Of a stretch of DNA of 64,000 bases, positions 25,934-34,463 are shown in pieces. The notes below the pieces were generated by a model. It made no database searches. It saw only the letters and a list, made by a program, of their open reading frames with translations, and had not been told where the DNA came from. Within the stretch, counting starts at the first letter, position 1. Every line of letters begins with the position of its first letter. The stretch is from Leucobacter chromiiresistens (GTDB taxonomy: Bacteria; Actinomycetota; Actinomycetes; Actinomycetales; Microbacteriaceae), in assembly GCF_900102345.1 (NCBI RefSeq), contig NZ_FNKB01000001.1, positions 2,542,001 to 2,606,000 of the forward strand, read 5' to 3'. The translations under genes were made by a program, and so were the position numbers.

Positions 25934-26524
25934 GTGACGAGAATCATCGCCGGAGCAGCCGGTTCACTGCGGCTCGACGTTCCCAAGTCGGGCACGCGCC
26001 CGACCAGCGACCGGGTGCGCGAGGCGGTCTTCTCCACGCTCACGTCGTGGGACCTGATCGACGACGTGAGCGTGCTCGATCTCTACGCGGGATCGGGCGC
26101 GCTCGGCCTCGAGGCGGCGAGCCGGGGCGCGGCGAGCATCGTGCTCGTCGAGAAGCACCCGCAGGCCGCGGAGGTCGCGAAGCGGAACACGCGCACAGTG
26201 CTCGACGCGTTCGGCCGCTCGTCGGCCGAGGCTCCGCGGATCGAGGTCGTGCGGCAGTCGGTGCAGACGTTTCTCGCGGCGGAGCGCGAACGATCAGTGA
26301 CGCCGCGGTGGGACGTCGTGATGATCGATCCGCCGTACGACCACTCCGAGGCGGAGATCGCCGAGGTGCTCGAGACGCTGGCGCCGATGGTCGTCGACGG
26401 CGGCGCGGTGCTCGTCGAGCGCAGCACGCGTTCGCCCGAGCCGACGTGGCCGGCCGGGCTGCAGCCGGTGCGCGAGAAGCGCTACGGCGAGACCGCGCTG
26501 TGGTGGGCCGAGCCCGCGGAGTAG
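25934..26524 (+). CDS. rsmD: 16S rRNA (guanine966-N2)-methyltransferase
   Basis: SAM-dependent enzyme that methylates G966 in the 30S decoding region. The 196-residue protein begins TRIIAGAAGSLRL, carries the RPTSDRVREAVFSTL block, the SAM-binding LDLYAGSGALGLEA and the catalytic DPPY. Actinobacteria usually place coaD next to rsmD; here coaD is 7.6 kb away, so the pair has been split. The GTG start fits the leaderless spacing. Confidence 0.94.
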   Translation: MTRIIAGAAGSLRLDVPKSGTRPTSDRVREAVFSTLTSWDLIDDVSVLDLYAGSGALGLEAASRGAASIVLVEKHPQAAEVAKRNTRTVLDAFGRSSAEAPRIEVVRQSVQTFLAAERERSVTPRWDVVMIDPPYDHSEAEIAEVLETLAPMVVDGGAVLVERSTRSPEPTWPAGLQPVREKRYGETALWWAEPAE

Positions 26525-26658
26525 CCGCGGATCACGGAGCCATCTTCGAACTTCGCGTGATGCTCGCGCAGGAAATCCGGCTGTAGACGGATGACATCGC
26601 GCATCCGGCACTGCACGACACCGAATCCACTGCACGATGCCGGGGTGTCAGAAAGGCA

Positions 26659-26692
26659 AACGGGCCCGGGATCTTGCGATCCCGAGCCCGTT
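26659..26692 (-). terminator. Terminator of the gabT-gabD operon
   Basis: A 15-bp stem (26659-26673 with 26678-26692) with one mismatch and a TTGC loop, followed on the minus strand by a short T-rich stretch. It lies 17 bp past the gabD stop. The rest of 26525-26658 holds nothing I recognise. Confidence 0.8.
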
Positions 26693-26708
26693 CAGCTCAC
26701 TGCGATGC

Positions 26709-28178
26709 TCAGGAGCGCGGCAGCAGGGTGTACTTCGACGAGAGGAACTCGTGGATCCCCTCGAAGCCGCCCTCGCGGCCGATGCCCGACTGCTTCACGC
26801 CGCCGAAGGGCGCCGCGGCGTTCGAGACGAGGCCGGTGTTCAGGCCCATCATGCCGGTCTCGAGCTTCTCGATCATGCGGTGGCCGCGACCAATGTTCTC
26901 GGTGAACACGTAGCTCACGAGGCCGTACTCGGTGTTGTTGGCGATCTCGACCGCCTCCTCCTCGGTCGAGAAGCGGATGATGCCGAGCACGGGCCCGAAG
27001 ATCTCCTCGCGCATGATCGCAGCCTGCGGGCTGATGTGATCGATGACGGTGGGCTGGAAGAAGTGCCCCGGCCCGTCGACGGCTTCGCCGCCCGTCACGA
27101 TCTTCGCTCCGGTCTCGACGGCATCGGCGACGAGACGCGCCGTGTTCGTCACGGCCTTCTCCTCGACGAGCGCTCCGATGTCGTTGCCCTCGTCGGCGCC
27201 GCGGCCGATCGTCATGGCGGCGACCTTCTCGCCGACGCGACGCGCGAACTCGTCGGCGACCGACTCGTGCACGATGATGCGGTTCGCAGCGGTGCAGGCC
27301 TGGCCGATGTTGCGGAACTTCGCGAGCATCGCGCCTTCGACGGCCTTATCGAGATCCGCGTCCTCGAACACGATGAACGGGGCGTTGCCGCCGAGCTCCA
27401 TCGAGGTGCGGAGCACGTTCTGCGCTGCGGCCTGCAGCAGCTTGACGCCGACGGGCGTCGAACCGGTGAAGGAGAGCTTGCGCAGGCGCGGATCGGAGAG
27501 GAGCGCGCTCGACTGCGCGCTCGACTTCGAGGTGGCGACGACGTTGACCACGCCGGCGGGGAGGCCGGCCTCTTCGAGCAGCTGCGCGAAGAAGATCGTG
27601 GTCAGCGGGGTGAGCGCCGCCGGCTTGATGACGACCGTGCAGCCCGCGGCGAGCGCGGGTGCGATCTTGCGGGTGGCCATCGCGAGCGGGAAGTTCCAGG
27701 GCGTGATGAAGTAGCACGGCCCGACCGGCATCTGCGAGACGATCATGGTGCCGGTGCCCTCGGGGTTCTGGCGGTAGTCGCCGGGAACCCGCACGGCCTC
27801 CTCCGAGAACCAGCGGAGGAACTCGCCGCCGTAGACGACCTCTCCACGGGCCTCGGCGATGGGCTTGCCCATCTCCATGCTCATGAGGAGCGCGAACTCC
27901 TCCTTGCGCTCCATCAGCAGGTCGAAGGCGCGGCGCAGGATGTTCGAGCGCTCGCGGCTCGAAGTCGCCGCCCACTGCTCCTGAGCGTCGACGGCGGCGT
28001 CGAGTGCGCGCACGGCGTCCTCGACGGTCGCGTCGGCGATCGTCTTGATGACTTCACCGGTCGCGGGGTCGTGCACGTCGAGGGTGGCGCCGGAGGTCGA
28101 CGGCTCCCAGGTGCCGCCGATGCCGAGGCCGGAGGCGACGCGGTCGAGCAGCTCCTGCTCGTTGGGCTTCAATGCCAT
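26709..28178 (-). CDS. gabD: NAD(P)-dependent succinate-semialdehyde dehydrogenase
   Basis: Oxidises succinate semialdehyde, the product of GabT, to succinate for the TCA cycle. The 489-residue aldehyde dehydrogenase has the catalytic Glu in MELGGNAP and the nucleophilic Cys in GQACTAANR, plus the cofactor block PWNFPLAMATRKIAPALAAGC. The ATG follows gabT by 42 bp and has AAAGGA upstream. Context makes the GABA pathway assignment firm; the family alone would leave other semialdehydes possible. Confidence 0.92.
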   Translation of the reverse strand: MALKPNEQELLDRVASGLGIGGTWEPSTSGATLDVHDPATGEVIKTIADATVEDAVRALDAAVDAQEQWAATSSRERSNILRRAFDLLMERKEEFALLMSMEMGKPIAEARGEVVYGGEFLRWFSEEAVRVPGDYRQNPEGTGTMIVSQMPVGPCYFITPWNFPLAMATRKIAPALAAGCTVVIKPAALTPLTTIFFAQLLEEAGLPAGVVNVVATSKSSAQSSALLSDPRLRKLSFTGSTPVGVKLLQAAAQNVLRTSMELGGNAPFIVFEDADLDKAVEGAMLAKFRNIGQACTAANRIIVHESVADEFARRVGEKVAAMTIGRGADEGNDIGALVEEKAVTNTARLVADAVETGAKIVTGGEAVDGPGHFFQPTVIDHISPQAAIMREEIFGPVLGIIRFSTEEEAVEIANNTEYGLVSYVFTENIGRGHRMIEKLETGMMGLNTGLVSNAAAPFGGVKQSGIGREGGFEGIHEFLSSKYTLLPRS

Positions 28179-28220
28179 GTTTCGTGTCCTTTCAGAGAAC
28201 TCTGGATCGCGGGACGCGGG

Positions 28221-29558
28221 TCAGTTCGCTGCGAGCGCGTCTGCGACGACCTGCAGGCCCTCGCGCAGCAGCTCGTCCGAGATCGAGAGCGGCGGGAGGA
28301 AGCGGATGACGTTACCGTAGGTGCCGCAGGTGAGCACGACGACGGCCTGCTCGCCGGCTGCCTTGGCGATCGCCCCGGTGAGCGCGGCGGCGGGCTTCTG
28401 CGAACCCGACTCGACCAGCTCGATGGCCTTCATCGCACCGCGCCCGCGGATGTCGCCGATGCGGTCGTCGGTCTTCTGCAGCTCGCCGAAGAACTCGTCG
28501 ATGATCGCGCCGATCTCGCGGGCGCGCTCGGTGAGGTTCTCGCGCTCGTAGGTGTCGATCGTCGCGAGCGCCGCGGCGCAGGCGATGGGGCTGCCCGCGT
28601 AGGTGCCGCCCAGGCCGCCCGCGTGAGCGGAGTCCATGATCTCGGCGCGGCCGGTGACGGCCGAAAGCGGCAGACCGCCCGCGATGCCCTTCGCGGTGGT
28701 GACCAGGTCGGGCACGACGCCCTCGTGGTTCGCGGCGAAGAGGTCGCCGGTGCGCGCGAAGCCGGTCTGCACCTCGTCGAGGATGAAGACGACGTTGTTC
28801 GCGGTCGCCCACTCCTGCAGCGCGGGGAGGAAGCCCTCGGCGGGGGCGATGAAGCCGCCCTCGCCCTGGATGGGCTCGATGATGATCGCTGCGAGGTTGC
28901 CCGCGCCGACCTGCTTCTCGATCTGGCTCAGCGCGACTGCCGCCGCGTCGGCGCCCGAGAGGCCGTCGCGGAACGGGTACGACGTGGGAACGCGGTAGAC
29001 CTCGGGGGCGAAGGGGCCGAACCCGTCCTTGTAGGGGATGTTCTTGGCGGTCATGCCCATGGTGAGGTTGGTGCGGCCGTGGTAGGCGTGGTCGAAGACG
29101 ACGACGGCGTTCTTCTTCGTGTAGTGACGAGCGATCTTGATCGCGTTCTCCACGGCCTCGGCGCCCGAGTTGAAGAGCGCCGAGCGCTTCTCGTGATCGC
29201 CCGGAGTGAGCTCGTTGAGCTTCTCGGCGACGGCGACGTAGCCCTCATAGGGGGTGACGGTGAAGCAGGTGTGCGTGAACTGCTGCACCTGGTTGGTCAC
29301 GGCTTCGACGACTGCGGGGGCGGCGTTGCCGACGCCGGTGACGGCGATGCCCGAGCCCAGGTCGATGAGGGAGTTGCCGTCGACGTCGACCATGACGCCT
29401 CCGCCGGCAGCGACGATCGAGACGGGGAGCGCGACGCCCACGCCCGAGGCGACGGCGGCGTTCTTGCGTGCGAGCATCTCCTGCGACTTCGGGCCGGGGA
29501 TGCTGGTGACGAGCTTGCGCTCCTGCGGGAGCGAGGGACCGCCGGTGACTGCTGTCAT
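28221..29558 (-). CDS. gabT: 4-aminobutyrate aminotransferase
   Basis: PLP enzyme that transfers the amino group of GABA to 2-oxoglutarate, giving succinate semialdehyde and glutamate. The 445-residue class III aminotransferase has NSGAEAVENAIKIAR, the cofactor Asp in FILDEVQTGFARTG and the Schiff-base Lys290 in TTAKGIAGGLP. AAGGAG lies 8 nt before the ATG. It heads gabT-gabD and is divergent from the PucR-family regulator. Confidence 0.93.
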   Translation of the reverse strand: MTAVTGGPSLPQERKLVTSIPGPKSQEMLARKNAAVASGVGVALPVSIVAAGGGVMVDVDGNSLIDLGSGIAVTGVGNAAPAVVEAVTNQVQQFTHTCFTVTPYEGYVAVAEKLNELTPGDHEKRSALFNSGAEAVENAIKIARHYTKKNAVVVFDHAYHGRTNLTMGMTAKNIPYKDGFGPFAPEVYRVPTSYPFRDGLSGADAAAVALSQIEKQVGAGNLAAIIIEPIQGEGGFIAPAEGFLPALQEWATANNVVFILDEVQTGFARTGDLFAANHEGVVPDLVTTAKGIAGGLPLSAVTGRAEIMDSAHAGGLGGTYAGSPIACAAALATIDTYERENLTERAREIGAIIDEFFGELQKTDDRIGDIRGRGAMKAIELVESGSQKPAAALTGAIAKAAGEQAVVVLTCGTYGNVIRFLPPLSISDELLREGLQVVADALAAN

Positions 29559-29620
29559 GACTGATTCTCCTTGTGAGTCTCGGGGAACCCGCGGTCGCGG
29601 GCTCCGTTGGGTGCTGCTTC

Positions 29621-29626
29621 AGCCTA
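29621..29626 (-). promoter_or_regulatory. Candidate -10 of gabT-gabD
   Basis: TAGGCT on the minus strand, about 63 nt before gabT. The region 17 bp upstream has no -35 match and borders the inverted repeat, as expected for an activator-dependent promoter. Confidence 0.45.
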
Positions 29627-29650
29627 CGGCCTGGCGAGCAGATTGCCCTG

Positions 29651-29694
29651 TGCCAGAATGGAGTTTGCTCCCGCCCACTTTCACCATTCTGGCA
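29651..29694. promoter_or_regulatory. Inverted-repeat operator between gabT and the PucR-family regulator
   Basis: TGCCAGAATGG (29651-29661) and CCATTCTGGCA (29684-29694) are perfect 11-bp inverted repeats with 22 bp between them, so the arm centres are 33 bp apart, about three helical turns on one face. The site lies in the divergent promoter region and the right arm is 20 bp before the regulator's ATG, suggesting activation of gabTD and autoregulation. Confidence 0.75.
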
Positions 29695-29714
29695 GGAGTG
29701 GAAGCGGAGGATCG

Positions 29715-31271
29715 ATGGACGCCTCGACCGGCCCGACGATCGAGCTCGGCGAGCTGCTCCACCAGTACCAGCTCGAGCTCGCGCTGATCGCCGGCGCGAG
29801 CCGCGCAGCGTCGCGGCGGCCCGTGCAGTGGGTGCACGTCAGCGAGCTCGAGGATCCGGCGCCGTTCCTCACCCCCCGCACCGTGCTCCTCACCACGGGA
29901 GCCCGGTTCGGCTCCCTGCACTCGGATGCCGATGCCGCCGATTACATCCAGCGGCTCATCGACGCCGGGGTGACGGCCCTCGGCGTCGCCGTCGGGCTGC
30001 ACTGGGACCGGGTGCCCGCGCTCGTCGTCGCGGCCTGCGACCGGCTCGACTTCCCGCTCTTCCGGGTGCCCTACGACACGGCGTTCATCGAGATCGTGCA
30101 GACCGCCGCCCGGCTGCTCGAGGCCAAGACGCGGGATCGCGACATCTGGTCGCTGGAGTCGCAGCGCGCCGTGGCGAACGCATCTCTGCACCGCGACGGT
30201 CTCGGCGCCGCGGTGCGGGAGGCGGCGTCGCGCCTCGGCCACTGGGTCTGCATCACCGACCGCTTCGGCCGCATCGTCGAATTCGCGCCCGAGCACGCCC
30301 GACCCGACTTCCCGGTCGACTGGGTGCGGCGCGAGGCGCGGCGGCTCATCGAGCGCGGCGCGAGCGCCGGGCGCATCGAGACGGAGACCGGCACGGGAAT
30401 GCACCTGCAGGCGCTCGGCCGCCGCGAGCACGTGCTCGGCGTGCTCGCGGTCGAAGAGCGCGGGGTGCCCGATACGGCTGAGCGCGCACTGCACGGGCTG
30501 GTCGGTGCACTCGCCACGGTGCAGCTGGAGCACCGCAGTGGCATCCGGTCGGCTCAGGCGGTGCTGCGCGACGCGATCCTGGAGCTGCTGCTCGCGGGGC
30601 AGCTCCCACTCGCCGAGCGCCTCTCCGCGGGGGTGCTCGCCCGGTTTCCGCAGGGGCAGGTTGTGCTGGTGCGCTACCCGGGGCCGGATCACCTCGACCC
30701 GACCTTCGCCGAAGATCTGCAGTCGCTCGACGCGGGCAGCCCGGGCCTCTTCACCGCCACCGCGAGCGCGACTCCGACCATCGTCGCCGAGTCGCGCCAC
30801 CTGCCGGCGATCCGGCGCCTCTTCGCCGCTCACGGGCTCGCCGCCGGGATCTCCGACCGCGTGCCGCTCGCCGATCTGCAGGAGGCCGCGATGCAGGCGG
30901 ATCTCGCACTGCACCGGGCGATCTCGACCGCGGTGCACGCCCCTGTCGAGTACTCGCCCGCGACCCACGAGGGGGTCATCCACCTGCTCGACGGCCAGCC
31001 CGAGGCCAGGCGGCGTGCCGAACTGCTGCTGGCTCCCGTGCGGCACCACGATGAGCGTCACGGCGACCGCATCGAGGAGGCCCTGACCGCGTGGCTCGCC
31101 CACCACGGCCAGACCAGTGCCGCTGCGACCGAGCTCGCCCTGCACCGCCACACGCTGAAGTCGCGCGTGCAGACGGCCGCGCACCTGCTGGAGGTCGACC
31201 TCGATTCCCCCGACGTGCGAGCCGACCTCTGGGCCGCGCTGCGACTCGCCGCGCCGCGTGCGCACGCCTGA
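29715..31271 (+). CDS. PucR-family transcriptional regulator of the GABA operon
   Basis: The 518-residue protein has an N-terminal PucR purine-catabolism-regulator domain (residues about 10-130, with LTTGARF and GVTALGVAVGLHW), a central GGDEF-like/GAF-like sensory region (about 160-400) and a C-terminal PucR helix-turn-helix (TELALHRHTLKSRVQTAAHLLEVDL). PucR-type GabR regulators in Corynebacterium activate gabTDP with GABA-pathway compounds as effectors, and the divergent placement here supports the same job. The ATG has GGAGG 4 nt upstream. Confidence 0.87.
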   Translation: MDASTGPTIELGELLHQYQLELALIAGASRAASRRPVQWVHVSELEDPAPFLTPRTVLLTTGARFGSLHSDADAADYIQRLIDAGVTALGVAVGLHWDRVPALVVAACDRLDFPLFRVPYDTAFIEIVQTAARLLEAKTRDRDIWSLESQRAVANASLHRDGLGAAVREAASRLGHWVCITDRFGRIVEFAPEHARPDFPVDWVRREARRLIERGASAGRIETETGTGMHLQALGRREHVLGVLAVEERGVPDTAERALHGLVGALATVQLEHRSGIRSAQAVLRDAILELLLAGQLPLAERLSAGVLARFPQGQVVLVRYPGPDHLDPTFAEDLQSLDAGSPGLFTATASATPTIVAESRHLPAIRRLFAAHGLAAGISDRVPLADLQEAAMQADLALHRAISTAVHAPVEYSPATHEGVIHLLDGQPEARRRAELLLAPVRHHDERHGDRIEEALTAWLAHHGQTSAAATELALHRHTLKSRVQTAAHLLEVDLDSPDVRADLWAALRLAAPRAHA

Positions 31272-31307
31272 GCTTCACTCAATGTGACTGATCGTCGACA
31301 TTTCTGC

Positions 31308-31313
31308 TAGCGT
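31308..31313 (+). promoter_or_regulatory. Candidate promoter of the immunity-like/WXG100 island
   Basis: TAGCGT with TGACTG 17 bp upstream (31285-31290). It gives a leader of about 70 nt before the ATG at 31389. Confidence 0.4.
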
Positions 31314-31388
31314 GGGCATCAGCTGGGGGCCGGTTGAGCCGCTGGAGGCACGTTGGCCCGCTTCATACATCAGGAGACAGTGCTGTAG

Positions 31389-31892
31389 ATGACCGTGTAC
31401 TACCTGACAAAAATCGAAAAATATGCGAGCCGCTCAGAGCTCAATGAGATCGTCATACCTGCGCTTGAGCAGCTGACGAGATTGTTGTCTTTGCTGGACA
31501 GCGGCGATCATCGCGCATTGGCATTGTGGCGCGGACCAGACGGAGTAGATTTCTGGGACGTCGACATGACGATATATCCGATGACGTTTCTGCAGGCCGG
31601 CGGTACCCGGGACGGCATGGCCATCGAATGGAAGACGAACCGCGACGGCGAGTTTCGGCAATACGCCGTTGGGCATCCCGGCAGTAACCCAGGCAAAGAT
31701 GCGACGCAGCCCGATCACGAGATCCGCCTGGGCGAGAATCGCATCTTCGCGTACGAGCACGAGGTCTTCTCGTACGAGGAGGCGGCGGACATCTTCCATC
31801 ACTACTTTCTGCACGACAGTCCGCCGGCGACGTACGAGCTGCGCGACCTGCAACTCGGCTTCGGACCGGACGGCAAGGTGCGCGGATCGTGA
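31389..31892 (+). CDS. Immunity-like protein (Imm1-type fold suspected)
   Basis: A 167-residue cytoplasmic protein of unknown function. The order YYLTKIE, a helical ELNEIVIPALEQLTRLL, the strand block GVDFWDVD (residues 52-59), GMAIEWKTNRDG, then a terminal helix-strand EEAADIFHHYFLHDSPPATYELRDLQL, resembles Imm1 immunity proteins of polymorphic toxin systems; this is by eye only. Its stop overlaps the start of a WXG100 gene (GTGA), and a decayed paralogue lies 345 bp downstream. Codons are less GC-rich than in neighbours, hinting at transfer. The Shine-Dalgarno AGGAG is 12 nt from the ATG, longer than ideal. Confidence 0.6.
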   Translation: MTVYYLTKIEKYASRSELNEIVIPALEQLTRLLSLLDSGDHRALALWRGPDGVDFWDVDMTIYPMTFLQAGGTRDGMAIEWKTNRDGEFRQYAVGHPGSNPGKDATQPDHEIRLGENRIFAYEHEVFSYEEAADIFHHYFLHDSPPATYELRDLQLGFGPDGKVRGS

Positions 31893-32170
31893 TCACGCTC
31901 GACGAGGCGGGGGCGCAGGAGAAAACCGCCGAAATCTCCGCGCGACTATCAGCCATGGACGCAACTTTGCAGCAGCTCGACGCCCGAGTCGACGTTCTTC
32001 ACCAAGCGTGGTCGGGAGAGGCGCAGGCCGCCCATGCCCATGCCCATGCACAGTGGCGAGAGCACATGGACGCAATGCGGCACGTCGCTCTTCAGGTGGT
32101 GAACGGGGCGAACGCAGCCACCGAGACACTCTGCAACACCGAATCAGCCGTGTACCAGCTCTGGACGTGA
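31889..32170 (+). CDS. WXG100-family protein (ESAT-6-like)
   Basis: A 93-residue, all-helical protein with WSG at residues 41-43 in the hairpin turn between two helices, which is the WXG100 signature. These proteins are secreted by, or act as N-terminal adaptors for, type VII (ESX) secretion. It has a run of alternating His-Ala (AAHAHAHAQW) after the turn. The GTG overlaps the stop of the immunity-like gene by 4 nt. No ESX core gene or large toxin is within the window, so it is either an orphan or a leftover from a toxin locus. Confidence 0.75.
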   Translation: MITLDEAGAQEKTAEISARLSAMDATLQQLDARVDVLHQAWSGEAQAAHAHAHAQWREHMDAMRHVALQVVNGANAATETLCNTESAVYQLWT

Positions 32171-32236
32171 TTCGCGGAAGAGGATCGCTTCCCTTGACCG
32201 CCCGCCACGCCTCGCTTCCGACAGAAGGACCTTGCC

Positions 32237-32743
32237 GTGACGCCCCCGCACTACATGACTTCCATCGGCCCTGATCTGCAACGATCAGAGTTCACCGACT
32301 GGTTCATGTCCCATCATGACCAGTTGGAACGCTGCCTCTGGCTGCTCGATGGCGTGGACGAGTGAGGCTTCGTGTTATGGCCCGGCCCGGAGGGCGTCGA
32401 TTTCTGGGACGTCGACACGACGCGGTATCCGCTCACGTTTCTCCAGGCCGGCGGCACCCGAGACGCGATGGCCATCGAATGGAAGACGAACCGCGACGGC
32501 GCGTATCGCCAGTACGCGCTGGGGCGTCCCCGTGACGGATCGCAGGCGAGCGCGCCGAATCGGGAGATCCGCCTCGGCGAGAACCGCATCTCCGTGCACG
32601 AGCACGAGGTCTTCACGTATGCGGAAGCCGCAGACGCCTTCCTCCACTACTTCGAGCACGACCGCCCGCCCGAGACCTTCCTGCTGCGCGACCTGCAGCT
32701 CGGCTTCGGCCCCGACGGAAAGGTGCCGAAGGCGCAGCCCTGA
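32237..32743 (+). pseudogene. Second immunity-like gene, broken by an in-frame TGA
   Basis: A paralogue of the gene at 31389-31892. Starting at the GTG at 32237 (AAGGA 8 nt upstream) it reads 42 codons and then meets TGA at 32363-32365. Reading on in the same frame gives GFVLWPGPEGVDFWDVD and the complete C-terminal block, matching the intact copy along its whole length without a frameshift. The stop aligns with Arg42 of the intact copy, so a CGA to TGA change is the simplest explanation. A GTG at 32372 could start a 123-residue remnant. Sequencing error or readthrough cannot be excluded. Confidence 0.7.
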
Positions 32744-32785
32744 CCGCGAGGAGCCGGAGCGCGAGGGCGGCGGAGGCGGCGAGCG

Positions 32786-33895
32786 CTACACGACACCCGG
32801 CACCTGCACCGTGTACGGATCCCACCCGCGAACCGTGAGCGGCGCACCGTCGAGCGCCACGAGCGCTCCGGGCGCGCCGCCCGTCCCGGGCGCCGCTTCC
32901 CCGGCCAGCACCGCACCGATCGGACGGAACCCGTCGGGCAGCGCAGCGCCGGCCGGGAACGTCGCGAGCAGACCGTGATCCTCGCCGCCGAAGAGCATGG
33001 CGTCGATCGGCATCTCGACCGCGGGCTGCCCCTGCGAGCCGGGCTCCGCGGGTTCGAGCCCACCGCCGCGCACGCCGGATCCCCGGCGCCCGAAGCCCGA
33101 CACCAGCAGTTCGGCGGAGAAATCGACGCGCACGCCGCTCGCCCGCGCCAACCGCTCGGCATCGATGGAGAGCGAATCGGAGACGTCCATCATCGCGGTC
33201 GCCCCCGCCTCGGCGGCCTCGACCCCCAGCGGAATGGGCGGAGTGGGAGCGAGCTGAGCGGCGATGGCGTCGGGGTGGCTCGCGCGCAGTCGCGGCACCT
33301 CGTCCGCGCTCGCGTTCCCCTCCGCATCGACAGCCTCGCTGAAGAGCAGCGACAGCCCGAGCCCGGCAAGCCCCAGGTCACCCGCGTACGCCACGACGTC
33401 GCCCGCGCGCGCGCCGGAGCGCACCACGGGTGGGCGACCCTCCAGGTCGCCCAGCGCCGTCACCGCGGCGACCACCACCGGTGCGCGACCGAGGTCGCCG
33501 CCGACGACCCCGCAGCCCGGGGCCAGCGCTCGGCACGCGGCGTCGAGCCCCTCAGCGATGCGTTCGAGCAGCACCACGGGCGTGTCACGGGGCACCGCCA
33601 GCGCCACGGTCAGCGCGGTCGGGCGCGCACCCATCGCGGCGACGTCGGAGAGGTTCGTGGCCGCGAGCTTCCACCCCAGCTCGAACCCGTCGTGCCACGG
33701 GAGCCTGAAGTCGGGGCCCTCGATCATCGTGTCCGTCGTCACCACCACGTCGCCCGCGCGACCGAGCACCGCGCAGTCGTCACCCGGCCCGAGCAGAGCG
33801 GCGCGCGCGCCCGAGAGCTGCGCGAGCACACGGGCGAGCACCCCCGGCTCCCCCAGCTCGCCGACGGTGACTCCGGGCATCTCTCGTGCGTTCAC
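32786..33895 (-). CDS. thiL: Thiamine-monophosphate kinase
   Basis: Phosphorylates thiamine phosphate to thiamine diphosphate, the final step of cofactor synthesis. The 369-residue PurM/AIR-synthase-fold protein has GPGDDCAVL and TTDTMIEGPDFR (metal and ATP sites), WKLAATNLSDVAAMGARP and the later MDVSDSLSID. The usual GGEDYELL reads GGEDHGLL here, and a Gly/Pro/Gln-rich loop of about 30 residues is inserted before it. The GTG at 33895 follows TAGCGT by 6 nt. Divergent from the DUF3515 gene. Confidence 0.9.
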   Translation of the reverse strand: MNAREMPGVTVGELGEPGVLARVLAQLSGARAALLGPGDDCAVLGRAGDVVVTTDTMIEGPDFRLPWHDGFELGWKLAATNLSDVAAMGARPTALTVALAVPRDTPVVLLERIAEGLDAACRALAPGCGVVGGDLGRAPVVVAAVTALGDLEGRPPVVRSGARAGDVVAYAGDLGLAGLGLSLLFSEAVDAEGNASADEVPRLRASHPDAIAAQLAPTPPIPLGVEAAEAGATAMMDVSDSLSIDAERLARASGVRVDFSAELLVSGFGRRGSGVRGGGLEPAEPGSQGQPAVEMPIDAMLFGGEDHGLLATFPAGAALPDGFRPIGAVLAGEAAPGTGGAPGALVALDGAPLTVRGWDPYTVQVPGVV

Positions 33896-33901
33896 ATCCC
33901 C

Positions 33902-33907
33902 ACGCTA
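33902..33907 (-). promoter_or_regulatory. Candidate leaderless -10 of thiL
   Basis: TAGCGT, then GGGGAT, then the GTG start. Confidence 0.55.
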
Positions 33908-33956
33908 CCGCCGCAACCGCCCGCCGGCCCGCAGCATGCGACCAGCCGCCGACGAG

Positions 33957-33962
33957 TAGGCT
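33957..33962 (+). promoter_or_regulatory. Candidate leaderless -10 of the DUF3515 gene
   Basis: TAGGCT, then GGAGCG, then the GTG start. Confidence 0.55.
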
Positions 33963-33968
33963 GGAGCG

Positions 33969-34463
33969 GTGAAGTCTCGCGCCCTGAAGATCGCCGCACT
34001 GTCCGCAGCACTCGCGAGCACGGCGACCCTTCTCACCGCCTGCGCGCCGATCGTGCCGATGGAGGCTGCGGAGAACGCCAACGACCCCGCGTGCGCGAAC
34101 GTGATCGTTCGGCTGCCCGAGGTCGTCGCGGGCGAGGAGCGACGCTATACGAACGCGCAGGCGACGGGCGCCTGGGGGGATGGCGCCGTGCAGCTCGTGT
34201 GCGGCGTGGAGCCGACCGGCCCCACGACCGACACCTGCGTCAATGTCAACGGCGTCGACTGGGTGATCGACGAATCGGCTGCGCCCATCTACCGGTTCGA
34301 GCCCTACGGCCGCTCCCCCGGTCTCGCCGTCTACGTCGACTCCGACCAGGTCAGCGGCACCGAGACCGCGGTCGACCTCGGCGCGGTCGTGCAGCAGCTG
34401 CCGCAGGAGCGCCAGTGCACCACCCTGTCAGACACGTTCGACGTGCCCGGCGCACAGCAGTAG
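33969..34463 (+). CDS. DUF3515 family lipoprotein
   Basis: Exported lipoprotein of 164 residues. The signal peptide ends in the lipobox LTAC with Cys25. The mature part has four further cysteines in two likely disulfide pairs and the family stretch ACANVIVRLPEVVAGEERRYTNAQATGAWGDG, here in the usual actinobacterial position between thiL and ddl. Function is unknown; its constant position next to D-Ala-D-Ala ligase hints at a cell-envelope role. The GTG start has leaderless spacing. Confidence 0.88.
   Translation: MKSRALKIAALSAALASTATLLTACAPIVPMEAAENANDPACANVIVRLPEVVAGEERRYTNAQATGAWGDGAVQLVCGVEPTGPTTDTCVNVNGVDWVIDESAAPIYRFEPYGRSPGLAVYVDSDQVSGTETAVDLGAVVQQLPQERQCTTLSDTFDVPGAQQ

Noticed and set aside
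32237..32743. A frameshift in the second immunity-like gene
   Set aside because: Both halves are in the same frame; only a TGA codon interrupts it, so it is a nonsense change and not an indel.
31272..32785. A mobile element carrying the WXG100 island
   Set aside because: No transposase, integrase, terminal inverted repeats, target-site duplication or tRNA attachment site is visible at its borders.
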